This document shows, piece by piece, positions 23,534 to 32,623 of a DNA stretch of 64,000 bases (position 1 is its first letter; every line of letters begins with the position of its first letter). The notes under the pieces were generated by a model. The model was not told where the DNA came from and made no database searches. It was given only the letters and a program-made list of their open reading frames with translations. The stretch lies in the NCBI RefSeq assembly GCF_041435335.1, contig NZ_CP108430.1, forward strand, positions 930,001-994,000. The letters are read 5' to 3'. Made by a program: the position numbers and the translations under genes. This DNA is from Streptomyces sp. NBC_01283 (GTDB taxonomy: Bacteria > Actinomycetota > Actinomycetes > Streptomycetales > Streptomycetaceae).

Positions 23534-25735
23534 TCAGGACAAGTAGGCCTCCACTTCACTGAACTGGGCCGCGGGCCACCCGGTGTTGGCCGTGACGCGC
23601 AGCCGCAGGTGACGGACATCGGGAGCGGAGGCGGGCAGGGTGATGGTCACCTTGTTCCCGTCGGCCGGGTCGAAGCGGTAGCCCTTCGAATCGGCCAGCG
23701 TGCTGAAGGTGGTGCCGTCGGTGCTGCCCTGGACGGACAGGGTCTGGGTCCTGGCCCCCCAGACGGCGGGCGGCGGCAGCTTCAGGACGAGCCTGCGCAC
23801 CGGTTCGGCCTTGCCGAGGTCCACGGTGATCGCCTGGGGGAAGGCGTTGTTGGTGGACTCCCAGTACGTCGCCGCGTCACCGTCGACGGCCTTGGCGGGT
23901 GTGTAGACGTCGGCGGAGCCGGTCGCCGTGGCCGGTCGCCCCTTGGCGAGGTTGCGGCCCGGGTCCGGGTCGGGGTTGCCCGCGCCGGGCTTCGGCCACG
24001 TCGAGCAGTCCTCCCAGGTGCTGTCCCAGCCGGAGTTGCCCCCGCCGTCGGTGAGGGTGAAGGTGCCGGAACCGGTCGGGTAGGGGCAGTTGTACTTGCC
24101 GGCCGCGCCCACGCCGGTGGCCTTGACGTTCGACATCTTCACCGCGCCTGGCGTCTCGGCCTGGACGACGACCGTGCCCGCCTTGTCGATGGTCGAGCGG
24201 TCGATGCTGACGTTCTTCACGGCCTTGCCGGTGCCGCTGCCCGACACGAACTCGTACGCGCTCCAGGGGCTGTCGGTGATGGTGGTGTCGGTGATGTTCA
24301 CCGTGGCCTCGATGGCGCTGTCGTAGGCGTCCACGCGCAACGCGCCCATCGGGTGCTGCCAGTTGGGGTTCATGGCCCCGGTGCGCACGAGGGTGTTGCC
24401 GGAGACGGTGATGGTTCCGGCCAGCGGGAAGAACGGGTCGAGGAACTTCTGGTTGGAGATGGCGATGCCGCTGCCCAGGGCATTGGTGTCGAGGATCAGG
24501 TTGTCCTTGACGGTGATGTCGCGGCCGCCGTAGATGGCGATGCCGTTGGCGAGGTTGGGCTGCGAGATGGTGTTCCCGGCGAAGGTCGAGTCGCTGTTGG
24601 TGGTGTTGAGGGCCCACATCGCCAGGGCGTCGTCGCCGGTGTTGCGCAGGAAGTTGTTGCGCACGCTGACACCCTTGGCCGTGCCGTTGAGGTTGAGGCC
24701 GTCGGCGGTCATGTCGAGGATCCGGTTCTTCTCCACGACGAGGTTGTCGTTGTTGCCCGTCAGCCAGAAGCCGACCTTGAGGTGCTGCAGCCACATGCCC
24801 GAGACGGTGGAGTTCGGGCCGAGTGATCCGTTGACGAAGTTGTCAGGGCTGCTGTCGACCCGCTCGGTGACCTCGCCGATCACCGCGAAGTCGTGCAGGC
24901 CCACCTTGCCGGTGGATACGCCCGACTGGTCGATGAAGCGTGAACTGCGCACGATCGAGTGCCAGTTGCCCGCGCCTTGGATGTTGACGTTGTCGACGTT
25001 GTTGAGCGACTGGGTCAGCTTGTACTCGCCCGGCGGGATCCAGACCGTGCCGCCCTTGGCCGCTGCGATGGTCTCGCGGAAGGCCTGGGTGGAGTCACCC
25101 TGACCGCTGGGGTCTGCGCCCTTGTCGGTGACCGAGAGCGCGCCGGAAGGCTTCGGCGCGGCCGCCGCGACCTGCTCGAAGTCGGCCACGTCGACGGTGA
25201 CCTGGGTGGAGGTCGCCTCCAGTTTCACCTTGTCGCCGGACTGCAGGTTCTGGCCGAGCTGCAGCCGCGCGTTGTCGAAGAGGTGGTGGGTCTTGGAGCC
25301 CGCGATCCAGGAGGTGTCGACGTAGCTGTACTTCGATGTGACGGCCAGCGTCTTGGATGTCTTCTGGCCGTTGACGTACACGGCCATGGAGCCCGACTGG
25401 CCGTCGAGGACGTTGTAGGCGACGTTCAGTGCGTTGGCCGCCTTGGGGAGGATGAACTCGACGCTCTGGCCCGCCGCGAGACGCACCGCCTGCCGGCCCG
25501 ATGCCTCGGAGGCGACGGTGCCCTGGGTGTAGTCGGGGCCCACCTTCGTGCCGTTGGTGGTCGCGCTTTCCGCCTCGACGGAGGTGAAGGGCAGGGTGGC
25601 ACCCGCGGCCGACTCGGCGGCCTGCGCGCCGGTGGTCGTGAGGCCGGTGACGAGGGTGCCGACGAGGCCCGCGGTGGCCACGACGGCGTACCACTTGCGG
25701 ACCGTTCTTGGAGTGCTCCTGTCAGGTCTGGTCAT
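23534..25735 (-). CDS. Secreted GH87-like alpha-1,3-glucanase (mycodextranase) with discoidin domain
   Basis: A 733-residue exported protein. A signal peptide spans residues 1-40 (hydrophobic core VVATAGLVGTLVTGL, cleavage near AQAAE). Residues 50-205 form a CBM6/35-like sandwich (VEAESATTNGTKVGPDY). Residues 210-560 form a right-handed beta-helix with DMTADGLNLNG and RNTGDDALAMW, which supply acidic residues where GH87 and related helices place catalysis. The last 140 residues are an F5/8-type C (discoidin) domain, after a proline/glycine linker. GH87 enzymes cleave alpha-1,3-linked glucans of fungal walls. The downstream end of a sugar-uptake operon is fitting. Exact specificity is inferred. 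Confidence 0.8.
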   Translation of the reverse strand: MTRPDRSTPRTVRKWYAVVATAGLVGTLVTGLTTTGAQAAESAAGATLPFTSVEAESATTNGTKVGPDYTQGTVASEASGRQAVRLAAGQSVEFILPKAANALNVAYNVLDGQSGSMAVYVNGQKTSKTLAVTSKYSYVDTSWIAGSKTHHLFDNARLQLGQNLQSGDKVKLEATSTQVTVDVADFEQVAAAAPKPSGALSVTDKGADPSGQGDSTQAFRETIAAAKGGTVWIPPGEYKLTQSLNNVDNVNIQGAGNWHSIVRSSRFIDQSGVSTGKVGLHDFAVIGEVTERVDSSPDNFVNGSLGPNSTVSGMWLQHLKVGFWLTGNNDNLVVEKNRILDMTADGLNLNGTAKGVSVRNNFLRNTGDDALAMWALNTTNSDSTFAGNTISQPNLANGIAIYGGRDITVKDNLILDTNALGSGIAISNQKFLDPFFPLAGTITVSGNTLVRTGAMNPNWQHPMGALRVDAYDSAIEATVNITDTTITDSPWSAYEFVSGSGTGKAVKNVSIDRSTIDKAGTVVVQAETPGAVKMSNVKATGVGAAGKYNCPYPTGSGTFTLTDGGGNSGWDSTWEDCSTWPKPGAGNPDPDPGRNLAKGRPATATGSADVYTPAKAVDGDAATYWESTNNAFPQAITVDLGKAEPVRRLVLKLPPPAVWGARTQTLSVQGSTDGTTFSTLADSKGYRFDPADGNKVTITLPASAPDVRHLRLRVTANTGWPAAQFSEVEAYLS

Positions 25736-25806
25736 GGAGTGGTGCACCTTCCTTGTGGGTGGGGAGGTCAGTGCTCGGACTTGGAGGGATGGGGCGAGCG
25801 GTCGCG

Positions 25807-27414
25807 TCACATGCGCAGCCAGACCGCCGTGTCCTGCGGGAGGCGGCCCGACTCGTCCAGGGGGCCGCTGGCCAGCAGCAGGCGGGTGTGCGCGGGGAGT
25901 TCGCAGGGATCGGGGGCGAGGTTGACGACGCAGGCCAGGCCCGGCTCCCGTACGAAGGCCAGCACGCCGTCGGCGGTCGGCAGCCAGGTCAACGGGCCGT
26001 CGCCGAAGCCCGGTTCGATGCGGCGCAGGCGCAGGGCGGCGCGGTAGAGCATGAGCATGGAGCGGGGGTCCGCCGCCTGCAGGTCGGCGGCGTACGAGGG
26101 CCAGCCATCGGGCTGGGGCAGCCAGGGGGCTGTCATCGACCCGAAACCCGCGTGCGGTTCTGCGGCCGTCCAGGGCAGGGGTACCCGGCAGCCGTCGCGG
26201 CCGGGGTCGGTGCCGCCGGAGCGGAAGTGCATGGGGTCCTGGATGCGGTCCCGGGGTATGTCGGCCTCGGGCAGGCCGAGTTCGTCGCCCTGGTAGATGT
26301 AGACCGCGCCGGGGAGCGCGAAGGCCAGGAGGGCCGCGGCGCGGGCGCGGCGGGTGCCGAGGGTCAGGTCGGTGGGGGTGCCGAACACCTTGGTGGCGAA
26401 GTCGAACCCGGTGTCGTCGCGGCCGTAGCGGGTGACCGTGCGGGTCACGTCGTGGTTGCAGAGCACCCAGGTCGCGGGGGCGCCGACCGGGGCGTGCTCG
26501 GCGAGCGTGGCCTCGATGGACGTCCGCAGCTGTCCTGGCTCCCAAGGACAGGACAGGAAGGAGAAGTTGAAGGCGGTGTGCATTTCGTCGGGGCGCAGAT
26601 AGCGGGCGAAGCGCTCGGCGTCGGGGAGCCAGACCTCACCGACGAAGACACCCGCGTACTCGTCGGCGACGGCCCGCCAGGAGCGGTAGATGTCGTGCAG
26701 TTCGTCGCGGTCGATGAAGGGGTGCGGGTCGACTCCCTCGGTGAAGTCGGGCAGAGCGGGGTCCTTGGCGGGCAGTGCCGCGGAGTCGATCCGTACGCCC
26801 GCCACCCCCCTCTCGAACCAGAACCGCAGGACGTCCTCGTGCTCCTGGCGGACCGCCGGGTGGGCCCAGTTGAGGTCGGGCTGCTCGGGGGCGAAGAGGT
26901 GGAGGTACCACTCGCCGTCCTCGACGCGGGTCCAGGTCGACGCGGTCGCGGAGAACTGGGACGGCCAGTCGTTGGGCGGCAGTTCGCCGTGTTCGCCGCG
27001 GCCGGGGCGGAAGTGGAAGAGCTCGCGTTCGGGGGCTCCGGGGCCTGCTGCCAGGGCCGCCTTGAACCAGACGTGCTGGTCGGAGACGTGGTTGGGGACG
27101 ATGTCGACGATGGTGCGGATGCCGAGCGCGCGGGCCTCGGCGATCAGCTTCTCGGCCTCGGCGACCGTGCCGAAGGCCGGGTCGATGACGCGGTAGTCGG
27201 CGACGTCGTAGCCGCCGTCGACCATCGGCGAGAGGTACCAGGGGCTGAACCACAGGGCGTCGACGCCGAGTTCGGCGAGGTAGGGCAGCTTGGCCCGGAC
27301 ACCCGCGAGGTCTCCGGTGCCGTCGCCGTCACCGTCCGCGAAGCTGCGTACGTACACCTGATAGATGGCGGCCGAGCGCCACCAGGAGGCATCGGTCGGG
27401 GAGGTGACTGCCAC
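25807..27414 (-). CDS. GH13 alpha-glucosidase
   Basis: A 535-residue cytosolic family 13 glycosidase of the alpha-glucosidase type. Conserved regions are DIVPNHVSDQH, GVRIDSAALPA (nucleophile Asp), FVGEVWLP (acid/base Glu) and VLCNHDVTR (transition-state Asp). GTG 27414 follows AAAGGAA. It sits between the ABC permease genes and the secreted glucanase, so it would hydrolyse imported gluco-oligosaccharides to glucose. Whether it prefers alpha-1,4 or alpha-1,3 links cannot be told. Confidence 0.92.
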   Translation of the reverse strand: MAVTSPTDASWWRSAAIYQVYVRSFADGDGDGTGDLAGVRAKLPYLAELGVDALWFSPWYLSPMVDGGYDVADYRVIDPAFGTVAEAEKLIAEARALGIRTIVDIVPNHVSDQHVWFKAALAAGPGAPERELFHFRPGRGEHGELPPNDWPSQFSATASTWTRVEDGEWYLHLFAPEQPDLNWAHPAVRQEHEDVLRFWFERGVAGVRIDSAALPAKDPALPDFTEGVDPHPFIDRDELHDIYRSWRAVADEYAGVFVGEVWLPDAERFARYLRPDEMHTAFNFSFLSCPWEPGQLRTSIEATLAEHAPVGAPATWVLCNHDVTRTVTRYGRDDTGFDFATKVFGTPTDLTLGTRRARAAALLAFALPGAVYIYQGDELGLPEADIPRDRIQDPMHFRSGGTDPGRDGCRVPLPWTAAEPHAGFGSMTAPWLPQPDGWPSYAADLQAADPRSMLMLYRAALRLRRIEPGFGDGPLTWLPTADGVLAFVREPGLACVVNLAPDPCELPAHTRLLLASGPLDESGRLPQDTAVWLRM

Positions 27415-27499
27415 GTGAGGTTCCTTTCGGGCAGGTGGGACCCCGCCGCCGTGGCTCGGTGCGGTGGCGGCGTGCGGGGTGCGGGGGTGGTCCCGGGGG

Positions 27500-28375
27500 T
27501 CAGCCCTTGAGGCTGCCGGCGGTCAGGCCGCTCATGATGTTGCGCTGGAAGATCAGGAAGATGATCAGGGTCGGCAGCGAGGCGATGGCGAGGGCGGCCA
27601 GGAGCCAGTTCTCGGAGACGCTGGCGGCCAGGGAGTAGATGCCGACGTTGACGGTCTGCTTGCCGGGGTCGGGCAGGGTGAGCATCGGCCAGAGGAAGTC
27701 CTTCCAGACCGCCACCACCGCGAAGATCGACACGACACCGAGGATCGGCCGGGACAGCGGCAGGACCACCGAGCGCAGCGTGCGCAGGGAGGAGGCGCCG
27801 TCGATGGCGGCGGCGTCCAGGAGTTCGCGCGGGATCGAGTCGAAGAATCGCTTGAGCAGGAAGATGTTGAAGGCGTTGGTGACCGAGGGCAGCCAGATCA
27901 CCCAGGGCGAGTTGATGAGGTTGCGCTCCACGACGGGCACGTCCAGGACGGTGAGGTACTGCGGTACGACCAGGACGGTGGCCGGGATCATGAGGGTGAG
28001 CAGCATCATTCCGAGGATCGCCTTGCCGAACACGGGCCGCAGCTTGGACAGCGAGTAGGCGGCGGCCACGTCGAAGACCAGTTGGAAGGCGAGCGCGCCG
28101 AACGCGTAGTACAGGGTGTTGAACAGGAGCTTGGCCAGGTCCATCACGCCCCAGGCGTCCGCGTAGTTCTTCGGATGGACGGCGTCGGGGATCAGGGTGG
28201 GCGGTGTCTGGGCGAATTCCTGCGGGGACTTGAGGCCGCTGATGACCATCCAGTACAGCGGGCCGATGAAGACCAGGGTGAAGAGGACCGTCACCGCGGT
28301 GAAGGCGGTCCAGTACAGGAACTTGCCGCGGGGCCTGGCCAGTTGGGCCGGGGAGATCAGGGTGCGTGTGCTCAT
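27500..28375 (-). CDS. Sugar ABC transporter permease, MalG type
   Basis: A 291-residue integral membrane protein with six predicted helices. The EAA loop that contacts the ATPase is visible (LLDAAAIDGASSLRTLRSVVLPLSRP). It pairs with the MalF-type permease 18 bp upstream. The operon lacks its own ATPase, so it probably uses a shared MsiK-type ATPase as other Streptomyces carbohydrate importers do. GGGGGAGA precedes the ATG. Confidence 0.92.
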   Translation of the reverse strand: MSTRTLISPAQLARPRGKFLYWTAFTAVTVLFTLVFIGPLYWMVISGLKSPQEFAQTPPTLIPDAVHPKNYADAWGVMDLAKLLFNTLYYAFGALAFQLVFDVAAAYSLSKLRPVFGKAILGMMLLTLMIPATVLVVPQYLTVLDVPVVERNLINSPWVIWLPSVTNAFNIFLLKRFFDSIPRELLDAAAIDGASSLRTLRSVVLPLSRPILGVVSIFAVVAVWKDFLWPMLTLPDPGKQTVNVGIYSLAASVSENWLLAALAIASLPTLIIFLIFQRNIMSGLTAGSLKG

Positions 28376-28393
28376 GTCGGTCGTCTCCCCCGG

Positions 28394-29350
28394 CTAGTCT
28401 TCGCTGCCGGCGCGGCTCAGTCGCGCGTACGCCGCCGAGAATCCGGCGAGCAGTACGAGCAGGACCAGGCCGAGCGCCGCCGCGCTGCCGTAGTTGTTGA
28501 AGGTGAACGCGTACTGGTAGATGAGGTGGACGACGGTCAGGGTCGCGCCCTCGGGGCCCGCGCCGCCGGTGAGCAGGAACGGCTCCACGAACACCTGCAT
28601 GGTGGCGATGATCTGCAGGAGCAGCATCAGCGAGAGGATCAGCCGGGTCTGCGGGATGGTGACGTGCCAGATCCGGCGGAAGACGCCCGCGCCGTCCAGC
28701 TCGGCCGCCTCGTACAGCTCGCCCGGGATCGACTGCAGCGCGGCCAGGTAGATCAGCGTCGCGCCGCCCATGTTCATCCAGGTGGCGGCGACGACCACGG
28801 AGAGCATCGCGGTGTCGGTGTCCTGCAGCCAGGCCTGTCCGGGCAGGCCCACGGACTCCAGGATGCGGTTGAACAGGCCGTACCCGGGGTCGTAGAAGTA
28901 CTTGAAGAGCAGCACCGAGGCGACCGGCGGCAGCATCACCGGGAGGTAGACGAGCAGCCTCAGGTAGCCGCGTCCGTGCCGGAATTCATTGAGGATCAGG
29001 GCGATGGCGAAGGGCACGGCGAAGCCGAGGACCAGCGCGAGTGCGGTGAACAGGAGGGTGTTGCGCCACGCCTGCCAGAACGCCGGGTCGTTGAAGATGT
29101 AGGTGAGGTTGGACCAGCCGGCCCAGACCGTCTCGCCGTTCTCGGTCTTCTGGAAGGCCAGGATGAATTCCCTGACCATCGGATACCAGGAGAAGAGCGA
29201 GAAGCACAGGAGAGCGCCGATCAGGAAGGCGTGGGCGGTCAGGTTGCGCTTCAACGCCTGGCGGAACGCGCCGGGTTCGGGGCGGGCGGCCCGGCTGTCC
29301 GTCGGTGCGGACGGCCGGGCCTTGCGCTTGGAGAGGGTGGGAGCGGACAT
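28394..29350 (-). CDS. Sugar ABC transporter permease, MalF type
   Basis: A 318-residue membrane protein with six helices and the EAA motif YEAAELDGAGVFRRIWHVTIPQ. The ATG at 29350 overlaps the stop of the binding-protein gene (TGATG); a GTG three bases earlier is an alternative start. The overlap implies coupled translation. Together with the MalG-type permease it forms the translocation channel for a gluco-oligosaccharide. Confidence 0.92.
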   Translation of the reverse strand: MSAPTLSKRKARPSAPTDSRAARPEPGAFRQALKRNLTAHAFLIGALLCFSLFSWYPMVREFILAFQKTENGETVWAGWSNLTYIFNDPAFWQAWRNTLLFTALALVLGFAVPFAIALILNEFRHGRGYLRLLVYLPVMLPPVASVLLFKYFYDPGYGLFNRILESVGLPGQAWLQDTDTAMLSVVVAATWMNMGGATLIYLAALQSIPGELYEAAELDGAGVFRRIWHVTIPQTRLILSLMLLLQIIATMQVFVEPFLLTGGAGPEGATLTVVHLIYQYAFTFNNYGSAAALGLVLLVLLAGFSAAYARLSRAGSED

Positions 29351-30807
29351 CACTGGTTGGCCAGAACCTGGTTGACCTGCTGCTCGGCGGTCTTGAGGAG
29401 CTTGTCCGCGTCGGCGTCCTTGTTCGTGAGGACGGCCGACATCAGCGTGTCAAGGACCTTGTAGACCTCTTGGGCCTTCGGCGGCTCGGCCTTGCCCGTG
29501 ACGGGCTTGTCGGTGAACGCCTGGAAGTTCTCGACGGGCATGGTCGAACTGGCCGCGCGGGCCTTGTCGTCCTTGGCCTTGCTCTCACCGGTCCAGAAGT
29601 TCGGCTGCGGCAGGCCGACGGGCAGGCCGTCCGCCTTGCTGCGGGCCCAGTCGAACTGGCCCTTGCCGACGCTGAGGAACTTGAAGTTGATCCAGGCGAT
29701 CGCGGCCTTGATCTGGTCGGGCGAACTGCCCTTCTTGATCATGTAGTCGTTGCCGCCGAAGAGGGTGGCCTTCTGGCCGGGGATCGGGCCCATCCCGAAG
29801 TCGTCGTACTTCGCGCCGAGGTTCTGCACCATGTAGGTGATGTCGTCGGGCGCGGCGAGGAACATGCCGAGCTTGTCGGAGGCCATCTGCTTCTGCAGGT
29901 CGCCCCACTTCAGGAGCTGGGTCTTGCCCATGCTGTTGTCGTCCCAGCGCATGGCCTTGAGGTTGTCGACGATTCGTTTGCCGGTGGCGTTGTTGAAGGC
30001 GGCCTTGGTGCCGTCGTCGGACACGATGTCGCCGCCGAGGCCGTACGTGGTGGCGGTGAAGTGCCAGCCGCCGTTGTTGCCGGCGCTGTACTCGCCGAAG
30101 CCCGAGACGCCGTCGCCTAGGGCGGCGATCTTCTTGGCGGCCGTGCGGACCTCCGCCCAGGTGGTCGGGGGCGAGTTGGGGTCGAGCCCCGCCTTCTTGA
30201 AGAGCTTGCGGTTGATCAGCAGGCCCATCGTGTAGTTGCTGTAGGGCAGGCCGTAGGTCTTGCCGTCCTTCTTCAGGACGTCGAGGACGTGCGGGTCCAT
30301 GTCCTTCAGGGCCGGTATGGACTTGTCGTTGACGTACGCGCTGATGTCCTGGGCGCCGTCGTTGTCCAGGACCTGCTGCAGGTCGGTGAAGTAGGTGTAG
30401 AAGACGTCCGGTTGGGACTTCGCCTTCAGCATCGCCGTGAAGCGGGGAGGCTCCAGGCAGGGGTCGGTCTGCTTCCCCTTGAGCGTGACGTTCGGGTACT
30501 TCTTGTTGAACGCCTTGACGTCCTCCTTCCACTGCTTGAGCTCGGCCTTCTCGGCGGCCGGCGGCATGCAGTCGATGGTGAGCGTCACCTTGGCCTTCGG
30601 GTCCAGCGGGGCCGCGGCGTTGGCCGCGTTGGCGCTGTTGTCCCTGTCGGAGTCACCGTCGCTGCTGCTGGTGCCGCAGGCGGCCAGGGCGGTGAGGGCG
30701 AGGGCGGAGGCGACGGCGATCGTGGCCGTACGACGGCGGTGGGCGCCGCTCGTACGAACGGTGGTGCGGCGGCGGATACGGCGAAGTGGCATCCGGTAGC
30801 TGCTCAT
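29350..30807 (-). CDS. Sugar-binding lipoprotein of the ABC transporter
   Basis: A 485-residue family 1 extracellular solute-binding lipoprotein. The signal has a very basic n-region (RRIRRRTTVRTSGAHRRRT), a hydrophobic core and lipobox LAACG. The mature domain begins TLTIDCMPPAAEKAELKQW and contains the typical TWAEVRTAAKKIA segment. It captures the oligosaccharide outside the membrane for the two permeases. ATG 30807 follows AAAGGGGT. First gene of the operon after lacI, with a 218-bp promoter gap. Confidence 0.9.
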   Translation of the reverse strand: MSSYRMPLRRIRRRTTVRTSGAHRRRTATIAVASALALTALAACGTSSSDGDSDRDNSANAANAAAPLDPKAKVTLTIDCMPPAAEKAELKQWKEDVKAFNKKYPNVTLKGKQTDPCLEPPRFTAMLKAKSQPDVFYTYFTDLQQVLDNDGAQDISAYVNDKSIPALKDMDPHVLDVLKKDGKTYGLPYSNYTMGLLINRKLFKKAGLDPNSPPTTWAEVRTAAKKIAALGDGVSGFGEYSAGNNGGWHFTATTYGLGGDIVSDDGTKAAFNNATGKRIVDNLKAMRWDDNSMGKTQLLKWGDLQKQMASDKLGMFLAAPDDITYMVQNLGAKYDDFGMGPIPGQKATLFGGNDYMIKKGSSPDQIKAAIAWINFKFLSVGKGQFDWARSKADGLPVGLPQPNFWTGESKAKDDKARAASSTMPVENFQAFTDKPVTGKAEPPKAQEVYKVLDTLMSAVLTNKDADADKLLKTAEQQVNQVLANQ

Positions 30808-30931
30808 CGGTGGACCCCTTTGGACAGCGCCGCCTGCCCGTGCGGGCAGGGACGGCATGGCAGGAGCAGGAAGCCCACAGCTGCGCGGACTGTGTGGCGG
30901 CGCTCACTCAAGCACCGTCGACAGATCAACG

Positions 30932-30952
30932 CAATATCTCGCGCGATGATTG
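30932..30952. promoter_or_regulatory. Candidate LacI operator of the uptake operon
   Basis: CAAT-ATC with GAT-G-ATTG forms an imperfect inverted repeat around TCGCGC. It carries a CGCAA half-site like that in the strong dyad before lacI, and lies about 125 bp before the binding-protein start. Confidence 0.4.
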
Positions 30953-31025
30953 AAAGAAATTGACAGTACGGAGGGACGGCGCGAGGCAGCGATCGTCAGG
31001 CGGTCGGCCCGGCCCCTTCCCGCGG

Positions 31026-32036
31026 CTACTCCCGCGGCGGCTGCCCCGTCGAGCCGCGCACCACGAGCTCCGGCTCGAAGAGCAGTTCCTCGGTGGGCAC
31101 CGCGCTTCCCGCGATCTGCAGCGCGAGCAGTTCGACGGCGGCGCGACCCATGGCCTCGATCGGCTGGCGCACCGTGGTCAGTGGCGGATCGGTGCAGGTC
31201 ATGAACGCCGAGTCGTCATAGCCGACCACCGAGACGTCCTGCGGGACGCCACATCCCCGGCGGCGGGCGGCGCGCACCGCGCCGAGCGCGAGGGGGTCGC
31301 TCGCGCAGACGATGCCGGTGACCCCGGCGTCCAGGAGTCGTGCGGCGGCGGCCTGGCCGCCCTCGATCGAGAACATCCCCCGCGAGACGTGCTGGTCGGG
31401 CAGCTCGCCACCCGCCTGTTCGACGAGCGCGCGGGCGGCGGCGAGTTTGCGCTGCGAGGGCATGTGGTCCGCGGGCCCGAGCACCAGGCCGATGCGGCGG
31501 TGGCCGAGCGTGGACAGATGCCGCCAGGCCTGCTCGACCGCGACCGCGTCGTCGCAGGACACCGCGGGAAAACCGAGCCGCTCGATGGCCGCGTTGACGA
31601 GGACCACCGGGATCTTGCGCGCCGCGAGCCGCTTGTAGTGGTCGTGCGGGGCGTCCGCCTGCGCGTACAGTCCACCGGCGAACACGACGCCCGACACCTG
31701 CTGTTGCAGCAGCAATTCGACGTAGTCCGCCTCGGAGACACCGCCCTTGGTCTGGGTGCACAGAACGGGGGTCAGCCCCTGCTGGGCGAGCGCCCCGCCG
31801 ATCACTTCCGCGAACGCCGGGAAGATCGGGTTCTGCAGCTCGGGCAGCACGAGCCCCACCAGCCGGGCCCGCTCGCCGCGCAGCTGGGTGGGCCGCTCGT
31901 ACCCCAGAACGTCCAGGGCCGAGAGCACGGACTGCCGGGTCGCGTCGGAGACGCCCGGCTTGTTGTTGAGCACCCGGCTGACCGTGGCCTCACTGACCCC
32001 GACCTTCCGCGCCACCTGAGCAAGTCGTCGTGTCAT
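31026..32036 (-). CDS. LacI-family repressor of the alpha-glucan locus
   Basis: A 336-residue LacI regulator. It has an N-terminal HTH (LAQVARKVGVSEATVSRVLNN, residues 5-25) with a hinge helix, then a periplasmic-binding-like effector domain (LVGLVLPELQNPIFPAF, GIVCASDPLALGAV). It is upstream of, and on the same strand as, the uptake operon, the usual local-regulator position. A perfect 10-bp inverted repeat touches its own start codon, so it almost certainly autoregulates. The inducer is presumably a gluco-oligosaccharide. Confidence 0.92.
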   Translation of the reverse strand: MTRRLAQVARKVGVSEATVSRVLNNKPGVSDATRQSVLSALDVLGYERPTQLRGERARLVGLVLPELQNPIFPAFAEVIGGALAQQGLTPVLCTQTKGGVSEADYVELLLQQQVSGVVFAGGLYAQADAPHDHYKRLAARKIPVVLVNAAIERLGFPAVSCDDAVAVEQAWRHLSTLGHRRIGLVLGPADHMPSQRKLAAARALVEQAGGELPDQHVSRGMFSIEGGQAAAARLLDAGVTGIVCASDPLALGAVRAARRRGCGVPQDVSVVGYDDSAFMTCTDPPLTTVRQPIEAMGRAAVELLALQIAGSAVPTEELLFEPELVVRGSTGQPPRE

Positions 32037-32038
32037 GC

Positions 32039-32064
32039 ACGCAAGAATAGTGCAATTCTTGCGT
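32039..32064. promoter_or_regulatory. LacI autoregulatory operator overlapping a leaderless promoter
   Basis: ACGCAAGAAT (32039-32048) and ATTCTTGCGT (32055-32064) form a perfect 10-bp inverted repeat two bases before the start codon. Read on the minus strand it contains TATTCT, a -10 hexamer ending seven bases before the ATG, and no RBS. The repressor would therefore block a leaderless promoter directly. Confidence 0.75.
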
Positions 32065-32247
32065 TCTGTTTGCGTGCTTGCTGAATCCGTTCCGGACGAT
32101 TGCTGGGAACCCCGGCCGGGACCGAATGGGTGAGGGCGGATCGTTTCGGCGGTGGATCCCGTCGGATTCAGGTATCACTGCTGGTCAGGCCGGGAATGCG
32201 GGATGCGTTCACGTGCCGATTGCCGTTCTCAGCTAAGGAAGCGATCC

Positions 32248-32595
32248 ATGCGCCTTCGTCACTCACTGGCCGCCGCGGCCGGTGCCGCCGTACTGACTCT
32301 GACCGTGCCCGGCTCCGCCTGCGCGGCCGAGGGCGACTTCAGGTACACGTACATCGACAGCACCGGCGAGGAGGAGCAGGCCACCCTGCACGACCCGGAC
32401 AGCGGCGAGTGCATCATGCTCGCCGAGGCCGCCCGGGAGTACGACCAGCCGCCCGCCCACTCCCCCAGGAACCGCACCGGCTCCTACGCGATCGTCTTCA
32501 CGAACGCGGACTGCTCCGGCGACGAATTCACGTTGCGCCCCCACACCGGTGGCGCGAGCGAGCGGCTGAAGATGCGCTCGGTCATGTTCTCCTGA
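32248..32595 (+). CDS. Small secreted protein
   Basis: A 115-residue protein with a Sec signal peptide (LAAAAGAAVLTLTVPGSACA, cleavage near AEGD). The mature part of about 88 residues is acidic and holds two cysteines (GECIML, NADCSGDEF) likely to form a disulfide. The spacing resembles small beta-sandwich proteins of the beta/gamma-crystallin or peptidase-inhibitor-like kind seen in Streptomyces secretomes. AAGGAAG precedes the ATG. Divergent from lacI; function unknown. Confidence 0.75.
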   Translation: MRLRHSLAAAAGAAVLTLTVPGSACAAEGDFRYTYIDSTGEEEQATLHDPDSGECIMLAEAAREYDQPPAHSPRNRTGSYAIVFTNADCSGDEFTLRPHTGGASERLKMRSVMFS

Positions 32596-32623
32596 GCCCA
32601 CGCCGGGAGGCCCGCTTCCCGCG

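Noticed and set aside
23534..26545. A 1003-codon frame extending the GH87-like gene upstream
   Set aside because: The first 270 codons are the out-of-frame shadow of the GH13 gene. A signal peptide and RBS mark the start at 25735.
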